DNA from: Streptacidiphilus rugosus AM-16
Lineage (GTDB): Bacteria; Actinomycetota; Actinomycetes; Streptomycetales; Streptomycetaceae
Assembly (NCBI RefSeq): GCF_000744655.1
Contig: NZ_JQMJ01000004.1
Span: 1,426,001-1,490,000 of the forward strand
Direction: 5' to 3'
Length of the DNA stretch: 64,000 nucleotides
A program made the position numbers and the translations under genes. Shown piece by piece: positions 16,748 through 25,303 of the stretch. The number at the start of each line of letters is the position of its first letter. Positions within the stretch are counted from its first letter, which is position 1. The notes beneath the pieces are model-generated. The model was given only the letters and a program-made list of their open reading frames with translations. It was not told where the DNA came from and did not search any database.

Positions 16748-18262
16748 ATGGCCGTTCTCAGCGAGGGGACGCACGCGACCCCCACCCAGGGCGAGCGCCC
16801 ACTGCGCGGCACGGACCCGGAGGAAGCGGGCCCGCGCCGGAGCGTGCGACACTCCGGCAGGTCGTGGCGGCCGCGTGCCTCGGTGCCCGCCCGCCTGCGC
16901 CAGGGCACGGCGTTGTGCCTGCTGCTCACCGTCGTCCTCGGTCTGCTCGGCCTGAGCGTCGCCGTCGGTGCGCAGTCCACCTGGACCGCGGTGGGATCGC
17001 AGCAGGCTCCGCAGGTGCTGGACGCCACGGGGCTCTACCAGGCCCTGACCGACCTGGACGCGCAGAGCGCCAACCTGATCATGTTCGGCGCCGACCCCGC
17101 CCTGGCCGCCAACCGCGCCGACGCGCTCAAGGCCTTCAGTGCCGACCGCACCGCCGCCGACCGGGACCTGCAGCAGGCCACCCTGGCCGCCGCGGGCAGC
17201 CCATCGGTGCAGCGTGCGCTCGCCGACGTGCTCGACGGCATGGGCCGCTACCAGGACCTCGACGGCCGCGCGCTGGCCCTCAACGACGCGGGGCACCGCC
17301 CCGCGGGACAGCCGAGCCCGGACGCGCTGACGGACTACCGTCAGGCCACCGACCTGATGCGGGGCACCCTGCTCCCTGCCGCCGACCGCCTGGTCACCGC
17401 CAACAACGACGCCTACAACCGCAGCTACGACGCGGAGCGCTCCGCGCTCGGCACCGGGCTGTGGTGGCTGCTCACGCTGGGGGCGGCCCTGCTCGCGGCG
17501 CTGATCGGACTCCAGGTCTGGCTCAGCGCCCGGTTCCGGCGGCGCGTCAACCCGGCCCTGGCCGCGGCGACGCTTCTGGCCGTCCTCTTTCTCGCCCTGG
17601 CCGGCAGCCTGTGCACCAGCCAGCGCGAGGACCTGCGGGCGGCGCGACGCGACGCCTTCGACTCGGTGGTGGCGCTGTCCCGCGCTCGAGCCGACGCCTA
17701 CGACGCCAATGCCGACGAGAGCCGATACCTGCTCGACTCAGGCCGCGCCGCCCAGTACCAGGACGCGTTCGAGACCGAGAGCCAGCTGATCGCGGCTCTT
17801 CCCGGCACGTCACTGCCGGACTACGACGCCCGGCTCGCCGACGCTGTGACCGCCTACCACGGGAACCACGGTGACATCCGCTTCGGCGGCTTCCTGGGCG
17901 CCGAGTTCCACAACGTCACCTTCCCCGGCGAACGCGCCGCGGCGGAGCGCACTCTGGCCGCCTACCAGCTCTACGAGCGTGACGACCGCACGATCCGCGC
18001 CCTGGCCGGCCGGGGCCGGCTGCACGACGCGATCGCCTACGGCACCAGCTACGCCCCTGGCGCCTCCAACGCCGCCTTCGCCGCACAGGACACCGCACTC
18101 CAGCAGGTCATCAGCATCAACACCACCGCCTTCGACCACAGCATCGACCAGGCCCGCGGTGAACTCTCGACCCGCGTCCCGCTGCTGGCGGCGGCAGCCG
18201 CGCTGATCCTGCTGCTCTGCCTCCTGGGCGTCCGTCCGCGCCTCGCCGAGTTCCGCCGTTGA
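16748..18262 (+). CDS. Membrane protein with two tandem sensor-like modules and no output domain
   Basis: About 504 residues. A basic cytoplasmic tail of about 50 residues, then membrane helix 1 (about 55-75), an outer helical region of about 170 residues, helices 2 and 3 separated by a short Arg-rich cytoplasmic turn (about 240-290), a second outer helical region of about 180 residues, and helix 4 near the C-terminus. The outer regions are rich in Ala, Asp and Gln with heptad-like spacing, resembling four-helix-bundle (MCP/4HB) sensor domains. No kinase, HAMP or GGDEF domain follows. I do not recognise a named family. Its position between the two kdpDE loci and its own operator (copy F) suggest it modulates one of the KdpD proteins. 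Start uncertain (GTG at 16739 possible). Confidence 0.7.
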   Translation: MAVLSEGTHATPTQGERPLRGTDPEEAGPRRSVRHSGRSWRPRASVPARLRQGTALCLLLTVVLGLLGLSVAVGAQSTWTAVGSQQAPQVLDATGLYQALTDLDAQSANLIMFGADPALAANRADALKAFSADRTAADRDLQQATLAAAGSPSVQRALADVLDGMGRYQDLDGRALALNDAGHRPAGQPSPDALTDYRQATDLMRGTLLPAADRLVTANNDAYNRSYDAERSALGTGLWWLLTLGAALLAALIGLQVWLSARFRRRVNPALAAATLLAVLFLALAGSLCTSQREDLRAARRDAFDSVVALSRARADAYDANADESRYLLDSGRAAQYQDAFETESQLIAALPGTSLPDYDARLADAVTAYHGNHGDIRFGGFLGAEFHNVTFPGERAAAERTLAAYQLYERDDRTIRALAGRGRLHDAIAYGTSYAPGASNAAFAAQDTALQQVISINTTAFDHSIDQARGELSTRVPLLAAAAALILLLCLLGVRPRLAEFRR

Positions 18263-18277
18263 CCGGGCTCCCGCCCT

Positions 18278-18328
18278 GCGTTAAGAGCACGTGAAGGATC
18301 GTTGCCCGGCCGCATGGAAGGCGTTAAG
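18278..18328 (+). promoter_or_regulatory. Four-part 11-21-11 operator, copy G (kdpD2-kdpE2)
   Basis: Half-sites GCGTTAAG at 18278, ACGTGAAG at 18289, CCGCATGG at 18310 (weak) and GCGTTAAG at 18321. It ends 122 bases before the likely kdpD2 start, implying autoregulation of the second pair or cross-regulation by the first. Confidence 0.7.
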
Positions 18329-18450
18329 AGAGGCGCCGCGGCATGCCCTCACGGGGTTTCCTTGACCGAGCCGCCGTAGGCGGCTGACCAGGCGCAACAA
18401 CACTCGTGAGCCGTCCCGTCGCACGGCGGTCCGGGAACGGAGACACTGTC

Positions 18451-21039
18451 GTGGCATCGCAAGCCCCCCGGTCCGCACCCCGCCTCAACGGCGGCGGCCG
18501 GGGCCGAGGCGTGCTGAAAGTCTTTCTGGGCTCCGCGCCCGGTGTCGGCAAGACCTACAAGATGCTGGACGAGGCGCACCGCCGGGCCGAGCGCGGCGCC
18601 GACGTGGTCGTCGCCTTCGTCGAGTGCCACGGCCGACGCCACACCGAGGAGATCCTGGACGGCCTGGAGGTGGTGCCCCGGCTCAGCCGGGAGTACCGGG
18701 GCACCGCGTTCGAGGAGCTCGACACGGACGCCGTCATCGCCCGCCGCCCGCAGGTCGCCGTCGTCGACGAGCTGGCGCACACCAACATTCCCGGCGGTCG
18801 CCATGCCAAGCGCTGGCAGGACGTCGAGGAGCTCCTCGCGGCGGGCATCGACGTGCTCACCACGGTCAACGTGCAGCATCTGGAGTCGCTCAACGACGTC
18901 GTCCGGAAGATCACCGGGGTGCCGCAGCGGGAGACCGTGCCGGACGAGGTGGTGCGCCGGGCGGACCAGATCGAGCTGGTCGACATGGCCCCGGAGGGGC
19001 TGCGCCGCCGGATGGCGCACGGCAACGTCTACGCCGCCGAGAAGGTCGACGCCGCGCTGTCGAACTACTTCCGCGTCGGCAACCTCACCGCACTGCGGGA
19101 GCTGGCGCTGCTCTGGCTGGCCGGGCGCGTCGACGAGGGCCTGCGCCGCTACCGGGCCGAGCACGAGATCTCCAAGGTCTGGGAGACCCGCGAGACCGTG
19201 GTCGTCGCCCTGACCGGCGGCCCCGAGGGCGAGACGCTGATCCGCCGCGCCGCCAGGATCGCGGACCGGGCCGGCAGCGACGCGCTGCTGGCCGTCCACG
19301 TCGCCCGCAGCGACGGCCTCGCCGACGCCGACCCGGCCGCCCTGCTCTCCCAGCGCCGGCTGGTCGAATCGCTGGGCGGCAGCTACCACTCCGTCGTCGG
19401 CGACGACATCCCCACCGCGCTGCTCGACTTCGCCCGCGCCTCCAACGCCACCCAGCTCGTCCTCGGCACCAGCCGGCGCGGCGCCCTGCGGCGGGCGCTC
19501 ACCGCGGGGCGCGGCATCGGCGAAGCCACGATCGAGCTCTCCGGCGACATCGACGTCCACATGGTCACCCACGAGAACGCCGGCCGCAGTCGGCTCCCCT
19601 TCGTGGCGAAGACCCGGCACCCCACCACCGAGGGACGTTCTACGCCACGGCGCTGGGCGGGCCTGATCAGCGGCCTGATCCTGCCGCCGCTGCTCACCCT
19701 GGTGCTCGCGCAGACCCGCGACGCGATCAACCTGACCAGCGACACCCTGCTCTTCCTCGCCCTCGTCGTGGGCATCTCGCTGCTCGGGGGCATGGCTTCG
19801 GCCCTGGTGGCCTCGGTGGTGGCCTCACTCCTGCTCAACTACTACTTCATCCCGCCCATCCACGAGTTCACCATCGCCTCCCCCAACAACGTGCTGGCGC
19901 TCGCGGTGTTCGCGACCGTCGCGATGGTGGTCGCGGGAATCGTGGACACCGCCAGGAAACTCGCGCAGCGCGCCGCCCGGGCCACCGCCGAGGCCGAGAC
20001 CCTCTCCGCGCTCGCCGGCAGCGTCCTGCGCGGGGACCAAGCGGTGCCTGCGCTGCTGGACCGGCTGCGCGAGACGTTCGGGATGGTCAGCGTGGACCTG
20101 GTCGACGGCGTCCCGCAGGCTCGGGTCGGTGAAGAGATCATGCCCGTCGGCGGCGACGCGGCGCTCGTCCTGCGCGGCCGCCCGCTGCCCGCCTCGGACC
20201 GGCGGGTGCTGGCCGCCTTCGCCGCGCACGTCCAGGTCGCCCTGGAACGCGACCGGCTGGCCGAGGTGGCGGCGGAGGTCGAACCCGTCAAGGCCGCCGA
20301 CCGGCTGCGCACCGCGTTGCTCGCCGCCGTCAGCCACGACCTGCGCACGCCCCTGGCCGTCGCGCTCGCCTCGGTGTCGTCGCTGCGCAGCGACGACGTC
20401 GAGTTCACCGCCGACCAGCGGGCCGACCTGCTGTTCGCGGCCGAGGAGTCACTGGGCCGGCTGTCCTCGCTGGTGGAGAACCTCCTCGACATGAGCCGTC
20501 TCCAGGCCGGCGCGCTCACCCTCGATCTCGGCCCGACCGCGCTGGAGGACGTCTGGTCCGCCGCCGTCGCCTCCCTGCCCGCTCCGACGGCTCCCGTGGA
20601 GGTGCGCGGGCTGGACGAGGTCCCGCCGGTCCACGCGGACGGGCCGCTGCTGGAGCGGGTGCTGGCCAACCTGGTGGCGAACGCGGTGCGGCACGCACCA
20701 GGCTCGCCGCTGCTGGTCTCCGCCAGCGTGCTGGGAGACGGCGTCCAGGTCCGCGTCGTGGACCGCGGTCCAGGCATTCCCGAGGGTGCTCGGGACCGGG
20801 TGTTCCAACCCTTCCAGCGGCTGGGCGACACCGACAACACCAACGGCGTCGGCCTCGGTCTGGCCCTCGCCCGCGGTCTGACCGAGGCGATGGGCGGCAC
20901 CCTCACCCCGGAGGACACCCCCGGCGGCGGACTGACCATGGTCCTCACCCTCCCCGCCCACCTCCTCGACGAGGAGGACGAGGTGCCCGAAACGGGCGAA
21001 CACCACCAGGCCGTCCCCACTCTGACCGAGAGGAACTGA
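18451..21039 (+). CDS. Sensor histidine kinase KdpD, second copy
   Basis: About 862 residues with all KdpD parts: Walker A GSAPGVGKT, Walker B VAVVDELAHTN, a Usp-like domain, four membrane helices (around 405-510), H-box AVSHDLRTPLA, and GVGLGLALARG. GGAG lies 8 bases before the GTG at 18451; an in-frame GTG at 18406 lacks such a site. It forms a two-gene unit with kdpE2 and is not linked to a second kdpFABC, so it probably controls other genes or the same operon. The middle third is nearly identical to kdpD1 while the N-terminal 90 residues and the kinase half are clearly diverged. Confidence 0.93.
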   Translation: MASQAPRSAPRLNGGGRGRGVLKVFLGSAPGVGKTYKMLDEAHRRAERGADVVVAFVECHGRRHTEEILDGLEVVPRLSREYRGTAFEELDTDAVIARRPQVAVVDELAHTNIPGGRHAKRWQDVEELLAAGIDVLTTVNVQHLESLNDVVRKITGVPQRETVPDEVVRRADQIELVDMAPEGLRRRMAHGNVYAAEKVDAALSNYFRVGNLTALRELALLWLAGRVDEGLRRYRAEHEISKVWETRETVVVALTGGPEGETLIRRAARIADRAGSDALLAVHVARSDGLADADPAALLSQRRLVESLGGSYHSVVGDDIPTALLDFARASNATQLVLGTSRRGALRRALTAGRGIGEATIELSGDIDVHMVTHENAGRSRLPFVAKTRHPTTEGRSTPRRWAGLISGLILPPLLTLVLAQTRDAINLTSDTLLFLALVVGISLLGGMASALVASVVASLLLNYYFIPPIHEFTIASPNNVLALAVFATVAMVVAGIVDTARKLAQRAARATAEAETLSALAGSVLRGDQAVPALLDRLRETFGMVSVDLVDGVPQARVGEEIMPVGGDAALVLRGRPLPASDRRVLAAFAAHVQVALERDRLAEVAAEVEPVKAADRLRTALLAAVSHDLRTPLAVALASVSSLRSDDVEFTADQRADLLFAAEESLGRLSSLVENLLDMSRLQAGALTLDLGPTALEDVWSAAVASLPAPTAPVEVRGLDEVPPVHADGPLLERVLANLVANAVRHAPGSPLLVSASVLGDGVQVRVVDRGPGIPEGARDRVFQPFQRLGDTDNTNGVGLGLALARGLTEAMGGTLTPEDTPGGGLTMVLTLPAHLLDEEDEVPETGEHHQAVPTLTERN
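19219..19466 (+). repeat. Identical 248 bp tract shared with kdpD1 (inverted copy 2)
   Basis: Base-for-base identical to the complement of 10573-10820, bounded by single mismatches at 19218 and 19467. High identity extends upstream to about 18769. Outside the tract the two genes differ at many third positions. Confidence 0.85.
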
Positions 21040-21040
21040 C

Positions 21041-21736
21041 GTGACCCAGGTCCTGGTCGTCGACGACGAACCGCAGATGCTGCGGGCACTGAAGATCAAC
21101 CTTCAGGCCCGGAAGTACGCCGTGAGCACCGCTGCCGACGGCGCCGAGGCCATCCGGGAAGCCACCCGGGCCATGCCTGATGCGATCATTCTCGATCTCG
21201 GGCTGCCCGACATGGACGGCGTCAAGGTGCTCGAACGGGTCCGCAGCTGGTCCAGCGTTCCGGTGATCGTGCTGTCCGGGCGCTCCGACTCCTCGGAGAA
21301 GGTGGCCGCGCTCGACGCGGGCGCCGACGACTACGTCACCAAGCCGTTCGCCATGAACGAACTGCTGGCCCGACTGCGGGCGGCGCTGCGCCGCCCGACG
21401 GCCGAGGGCACGGAAACCCTCACCAGCGTCATCGGATCGTGGACCGTCGACCTGCTCACGCACACCATCCGACGTACCTCCGACGACGGGACGGAGCCCG
21501 CTCTGCTGCGGCTCACTCCCACCGAGTGGAAGATCCTCATCGTCCTTCTCCAGCAACCCGGCCGACTCGTGACCGCCGGTCAACTGCTGACCAGCGTCTG
21601 GGGCCCCGGGTACGAGAAGAACAACAACTATCTCCGGGTCTACTTCACCGGCCTGCGCCGCAAGCTCGAACCCGATCCGTCGCACCCGCGGCACCTGGTG
21701 ACCGAACCGGGGCTGGGGTACCGCTACCAGCCCTGA
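21041..21736 (+). CDS. Response regulator KdpE, second copy
   Basis: 231-residue OmpR-family regulator. Receiver residues are intact (VDDE, IILDLGLPDMDG, VIVLSGRS, VTKPFAMNELL). The winged helix ends RVYFTGLRRKLEPD and PGLGYRYQP. The recognition helix (NNNYLRVYFTGLRRKLE) differs from KdpE1 (KTNYLRVYFAGLRRKLE) at only a few positions, so both could read the same direct-repeat operator. GAGAGGA precedes the GTG, one base after the kdpD2 stop. Confidence 0.95.
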   Translation: MTQVLVVDDEPQMLRALKINLQARKYAVSTAADGAEAIREATRAMPDAIILDLGLPDMDGVKVLERVRSWSSVPVIVLSGRSDSSEKVAALDAGADDYVTKPFAMNELLARLRAALRRPTAEGTETLTSVIGSWTVDLLTHTIRRTSDDGTEPALLRLTPTEWKILIVLLQQPGRLVTAGQLLTSVWGPGYEKNNNYLRVYFTGLRRKLEPDPSHPRHLVTEPGLGYRYQP

Positions 21737-21739
21737 GCT

Positions 21740-21912
21740 CGGGGCTACCCCGCCTACGACCGGATCACGGTGCTGATCCCCGAGGTCGAGCCGGAGCACT
21801 GGTGGACCTGGCCGCTGCACAACCAGCGCGGCGCGCTGATCTCCCGCGCGGTCCGGCGCGGCAGCGACGCCACCGTCTGCCGGCTCCGACTGCGCCTGGG
21901 CACCGCCGACTT
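21740..21912 (+). pseudogene. C-terminal remnant of a large APC-type permease
   Basis: Right after the kdpE2 stop and in the same frame, the sequence reads YDRITVLIPEVEPEHWWTWP, LHNQRGALISRAVRRGSDAT and VCRLRLRLG. This is the cytoplasmic end of the large actinobacterial APC-type permeases often found beside kdp genes (pattern LLIPEV--------L-NQRGA---R-VRR-TDA-VC). The membrane part is missing entirely, so only about 55 codons remain. The frame continues to 22150 without recognisable content. Confidence 0.6.
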
Positions 21913-22113
21913 TGGTTTCTTCGGCGAGATCCTCCCGCGACGGGTCCTCGGGCCGCGCGCCCCTCTCGTGCTCTCCCACCTGGACCGGTCGTCCGCCCTG
22001 CAAGGCTGGACCGGAGGAGGAGCCGGAACCGGCCCTGCGCTCCCCCACAGAGCTCTCCCCCAAAACCGTTCCCGTTGCAGAAACTACCCCGCCGGATCGC
22101 CCCTGGCCGCCGT

Positions 22114-22164
22114 CCTGACGCCGCCTTGGCGCTCCCGGCCGAAACTCTGACAGCGTCTTGACGC
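22114..22164 (-). promoter_or_regulatory. Four-part 11-21-11 operator, copy H
   Basis: Half-sites (plus strand) CCTGACGC at 22114, CTTGGCGC at 22125, TCTGACAG at 22146 (weak) and CTTGACGC at 22157. It lies between the permease remnant and the 3-prime end of the DUF3592 gene and faces leftward, where no intact minus-strand gene is present. Confidence 0.7.
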
Positions 22165-22180
22165 GGGACGTTCTCCCAGC

Positions 22181-22564
22181 TCAGCCGGGTATGGTGAGCA
22201 CCACAAGCGCGGCGAGCACCGCAGTGACGCCGAGGACGACGAAGAACCGCTCGCGTCGTCGCCCCTCGTGCTCCTCCACGAGCACCTCGCGCGGATCGGC
22301 CGGGTCGTAGCGCAGCCAGATGTCTGTCCCGTCCTGAAGACCGGAGGGCCCGAAGACCTCCATCACCTGCTCGCGCTCGTCCTCGGTGGTGAACTGCAGC
22401 AGCGGCCGGGTGGAGCCCGGGCGTGTCCGCACCAGCGCCCGCACGCGCCGTCCGTCCCGCCGCAGCCGCCGCACCTCACCGAGGCCGGACACTCCGCTGA
22501 GATAGGCGGCGAACCCGCCGATCCCCAGGAACGCCGCAGTCACGATCGCACCCGGACCACCCAT
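22181..22564 (-). CDS. DUF3592-family membrane protein
   Basis: 127 residues: N-terminal membrane helix (IVTAAFLGIGGFAAYL), a soluble beta-rich middle (RALVRTRPGSTRPLLQFTT, GTDIWLRYDPADPREVLVEE) and a second helix at the C-terminus (FFVVLGVTAVLAALVVLTI). This is the DUF3592 layout; the role of the family is unknown. Operators H and J lie on either side of it. Confidence 0.8.
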   Translation of the reverse strand: MGGPGAIVTAAFLGIGGFAAYLSGVSGLGEVRRLRRDGRRVRALVRTRPGSTRPLLQFTTEDEREQVMEVFGPSGLQDGTDIWLRYDPADPREVLVEEHEGRRRERFFVVLGVTAVLAALVVLTIPG

Positions 22565-22638
22565 GGCTCACCTTCCGCCCGCCTGTCGCCGCGCCTCCTT
22601 CCCAGTCTCCGCCGCCTTCGAACCGTCCGATCAGGACG

Positions 22639-22689
22639 GGGTCAAGGGAGCGTCAAGGACCAGGCCTTCGGCGTCAGAGCGGCATCAAG
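22639..22689 (+). promoter_or_regulatory. Four-part 11-21-11 operator, copy J (best conserved)
   Basis: Half-sites GGGTCAAG at 22639, GCGTCAAG at 22650, GCGTCAGA at 22671 and GCATCAAG at 22682; all four are strong and exactly 11-21-11. It lies about 75 bases upstream of the DUF3592 gene but points away from it. The 359-base gap 22565-22923 contains no other recognisable feature. Confidence 0.8.
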
Positions 22690-22923
22690 GCGGCTTCCGT
22701 CGCGGACGGGGTCGCCGCGCAATGGAGTTGGGCGGGCGCGCCCCACGGTGTCGCGCTCACCCACCGACGCCGACCGACTCGACCGGCCGGGGTCGGGTCA
22801 GCGCTGCGTGGCCGCCCCCACGCGCGTGGTCCCCGGCCGGCCGGTCGGCCCGGCTGCTGCCACGGGTGACATCACGAGTCCCGGAAACCCGCGGCGACGG
22901 TACTGCCGGGATCGGGCGGGCAC

Positions 22924-23091
22924 TCAATAATCCTGGACCGCGTCCAGTTGACGGATCATCGCCGCAGCCAGGCACACGCCGGCGTGGCGGATCTTCTCGA
23001 GGGCACACTGCGCCATCCGCTCGTACGACGCCTGAGAGGCGAGCGCCGCACGTAGCCCTCGACGTCCCCTGCACGCGTTGCGGGCGCCCAC
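22924..23091 (-). CDS. Small hypothetical protein or fragment, 55 residues
   Basis: From GTG 23091 the frame reads through a basic start (RNACRGRRGLRAAL) into ASYERMAQCALEKIRHAG and ends AAAMIRQLDAVQDY. The composition of the last 35 residues looks like a real helical protein rather than a shadow frame, but I recognise no family and there is no good ribosome binding site. The frame is open further upstream, so it may be the end of a decayed gene. Confidence 0.35.
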   Translation of the reverse strand: MGARNACRGRRGLRAALASQASYERMAQCALEKIRHAGVCLAAAMIRQLDAVQDY

Positions 23092-23141
23092 CGCTGCGCA
23101 CCGGAGCCGCCTGTGGTGCCCGGTCCAGGGCGCGGGTCCCT

Positions 23142-23780
23142 CTACCCCCGGGCGCGGCTCAGGATCCAGACACCGTAGGTGTCGTTCGCGGGGTGCAGTT
23201 CGTAGCTGCCCGCCCTGAGGTCGACGTGGAGTCCGACGGCGTCCAGATCCGCTTCGAACTCCGCCGCCGCGTAGAGGCGGGCGTGCGGCGGCGGGTCCTG
23301 GAGGTGGAAGCCGACCAGCATGCGGCCGTTCTCACCCAGCACGTCGCGCATCGCCGCCAACGCGGTCCGCTCTGTGCCCTCGGCCAGGTAGACGATCACG
23401 TTGCCCACGCAGACGACCAGGTCGAAGGGACCGTCCCCGGGGCGGAGGTCAAGGATGTCCCGCTCCTCGACCGGCAGTCCGGGGTAGGTCTCCCGGGCCT
23501 GGCGGACCAGTGCCCCGTCGGGCTCGATCGCGAGCACGTCGTGCCCTCGCGACAGGAGCGCCGCGGTCACCCGGCCCATGCCGGCGCCGGCGTCGAGCAC
23601 CCGGCCGCCACGGGGCAGGAGCGTGTCGGCGAGGCGGGCCTCGCCGTCGACGTCCTTGCCCGCGGCGATGAGCTCCGCGAACCTCTTGCCGAAGTTCCCG
23701 CTCGCCCCCGCCTCCTGCCAGCGGGTCGGCCGCTCCGTCATCGGCGTGCCGCCCACCCGCGGCGGCGTGACCTTGTCCAT
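23142..23780 (-). CDS. Class I SAM-dependent methyltransferase
   Basis: 212 residues. Motif I is VLDAGAGMGRVTAALL, motif II the acidic end IEPD, and FDLVVCVGNVIVYL is the motif IV region. N-terminal WQEAGASGNFGKRFAELIAAGKD resembles small Methyltransf_11/25 proteins. ATG 23780 is chosen because AGGA lies 8 bases upstream. Substrate unknown; no biosynthetic neighbours suggest one. Confidence 0.85.
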   Translation of the reverse strand: MDKVTPPRVGGTPMTERPTRWQEAGASGNFGKRFAELIAAGKDVDGEARLADTLLPRGGRVLDAGAGMGRVTAALLSRGHDVLAIEPDGALVRQARETYPGLPVEERDILDLRPGDGPFDLVVCVGNVIVYLAEGTERTALAAMRDVLGENGRMLVGFHLQDPPPHARLYAAAEFEADLDAVGLHVDLRAGSYELHPANDTYGVWILSRARG

Positions 23781-23954
23781 GCCTCGCATCCTAGAGCGGC
23801 CGCCGGGCGACAGTGGGTACGCGCGGGCCGGCCGGCCGTTGCCGTGCGGTCGGAAGGTTGCAGGTCGGCCCGGCACCGCCAGGGAAGGCTTCCCCAGCAG
23901 ATGCCGGCGCGGGGTGATCACGGCGGTGGCAGCCATCGGCTTCGCCACCAAGGG

Positions 23955-25133
23955 TCAGCGGCGGACGCGGGGCATGCCGAGGCCGATCCAGCTGATGATC
24001 TCGCGCTGGATCTCGTTGTTGCCGCCGCCGAAGGTGAAGATGACCGCGCTGCGGTAGCCGCGCTCCAGGTTGCTGCGCAGCACCTCGCCCGCGGAGCCCT
24101 CCTTGAGCGGGCCGGCCGCGCCGACGACCTCGAGCAGCCAGGCGTAGGCGTCGCGGCGCGCCTCGCTGCCGTAGACCTTGACGGCGGAGGCGTCCTGCGG
24201 GGTCAGCACGTTGCGCTGGACGGCGTCGACCATCTGCCAGTTGAGCAGCTTGACCGCGTCGAGGCGGCTGTGGGTGCGGGAGAGCCGCTGGCGTACCCAG
24301 GGCAGGTCGATGACGCGCTTACCGTGGGCGAGTTCGGTCTCCCTGGCCCACTGCTGGACCTCGGCGAGGGCGCGGTTGGCCATGGTGGCGTGCGCGGCGA
24401 GGGTGACCCGCTCGTGGTTGAGCTGGTTGGTGATCAGCCGCCAGCCGGAGTTCTCCTCGCCCACGCGCATGCCGACCGGGACCCGGATGTCCTGGTAGTA
24501 GCTGGCGGTGGTGTCGTGGCCGGCCAGGGTGCGGATGATGGTGGTGGAGTAGCCGGGGTCGGTGGTGTCGACCATCAGCATGGTGATGCCCTTGTGCGGG
24601 GGCGCGTCCGGGTCGGTGCGGGTGGCGAGCCAGACCCAGTCGGCGGTGTCGCCGTTGGTGGTCCAGATCTTCTGGCCGTTGACGACGTAGGCGTCGCCGT
24701 CGAGGACGGCCCGGGTCTTCAGCGCGGCGAGGTCCGTGCCGGCGTCGGGCTCGGAGTAGCCGATGGCGATGTCGATCTCGCCGGACAGGATCTTCGGCAG
24801 GAAGAAGGCCTTCTGCTCGGGGGTGCCGAACTTCATGATCGAGGGTCCGACCGTGTTCAGCGCCATGATCGGCAGCGGCACCCCGGCCTGGGCGGCCTCG
24901 TCGAAGAAGATGAACTGCTCGAACGCGCTCATGCCGCGCCCGCCGTACTCGACCGGCCAGCCCACGCCGAGCCACCCGTCCGCGCCGAGGCGGCGGTTGG
25001 TCTCGCGGTAGAACTTCTTCTGCTGACGCGGGTCGTTGAGGCGGCCGTGCGCCTCCGGCGGCATCAACCGGGTGAAGTAGGCGCGCAGTTCGGCGCGGAG
25101 CCGCTGCTGCTCCGGCGTGTAGTCCAGGTGCAC
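23955..25133 (-). CDS. Acyl-CoA dehydrogenase
   Basis: 392 residues. Typical acyl-CoA dehydrogenase order: N-terminal helical domain (DYTPEQQRLRAELRAYFTRL), GYSEPDAGTDLAALKTRA of the mid domain, and the C-terminal helical domain with FGGGNNEIQREIISWIGLG. The long form and the NNEIQ end resemble the FadE proteins of steroid or branched side-chain degradation. GGGAG lies 6 bases before the GTG at 25133. It is divergent from the flavoprotein dehydrogenase and shares its promoter region, which has a KstR-like palindrome. Confidence 0.9.
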   Translation of the reverse strand: MHLDYTPEQQRLRAELRAYFTRLMPPEAHGRLNDPRQQKKFYRETNRRLGADGWLGVGWPVEYGGRGMSAFEQFIFFDEAAQAGVPLPIMALNTVGPSIMKFGTPEQKAFFLPKILSGEIDIAIGYSEPDAGTDLAALKTRAVLDGDAYVVNGQKIWTTNGDTADWVWLATRTDPDAPPHKGITMLMVDTTDPGYSTTIIRTLAGHDTTASYYQDIRVPVGMRVGEENSGWRLITNQLNHERVTLAAHATMANRALAEVQQWARETELAHGKRVIDLPWVRQRLSRTHSRLDAVKLLNWQMVDAVQRNVLTPQDASAVKVYGSEARRDAYAWLLEVVGAAGPLKEGSAGEVLRSNLERGYRSAVIFTFGGGNNEIQREIISWIGLGMPRVRR

Positions 25134-25187
25134 GACGCTCTCCCTCTGCAAGTCCGGCGGCGGGTCCGGTGCCGTCGCTGTGCAGAC

Positions 25188-25201
25188 TAGAACGTGTTTC
25201 A
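25188..25201. promoter_or_regulatory. KstR-like operator in the divergent promoter
   Basis: TAGAACGTGTTTCA fits the 14-base KstR consensus TnnAACnnGTTnnA at every defined position. It lies between the acyl-CoA dehydrogenase (start 25133) and the flavoprotein dehydrogenase (start 25304), so one TetR-type repressor could control both. Confidence 0.6.
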
Positions 25202-25303
25202 CAAACTCGGAAGAGTCAGGGCGCCGCAGCGCCGGTAAGGTGCACTCACCCGCCCGAGATACTCGGCAGTAGCCAAGTGCACCCGCCAGGAGGAGTCACA
25301 GCC

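Noticed and set aside
22563-25190. 875-codon plus-strand frame over the methyltransferase and acyl-CoA dehydrogenase
   Set aside because: Antisense shadow; the minus strand carries recognisable enzyme motifs in both genes.
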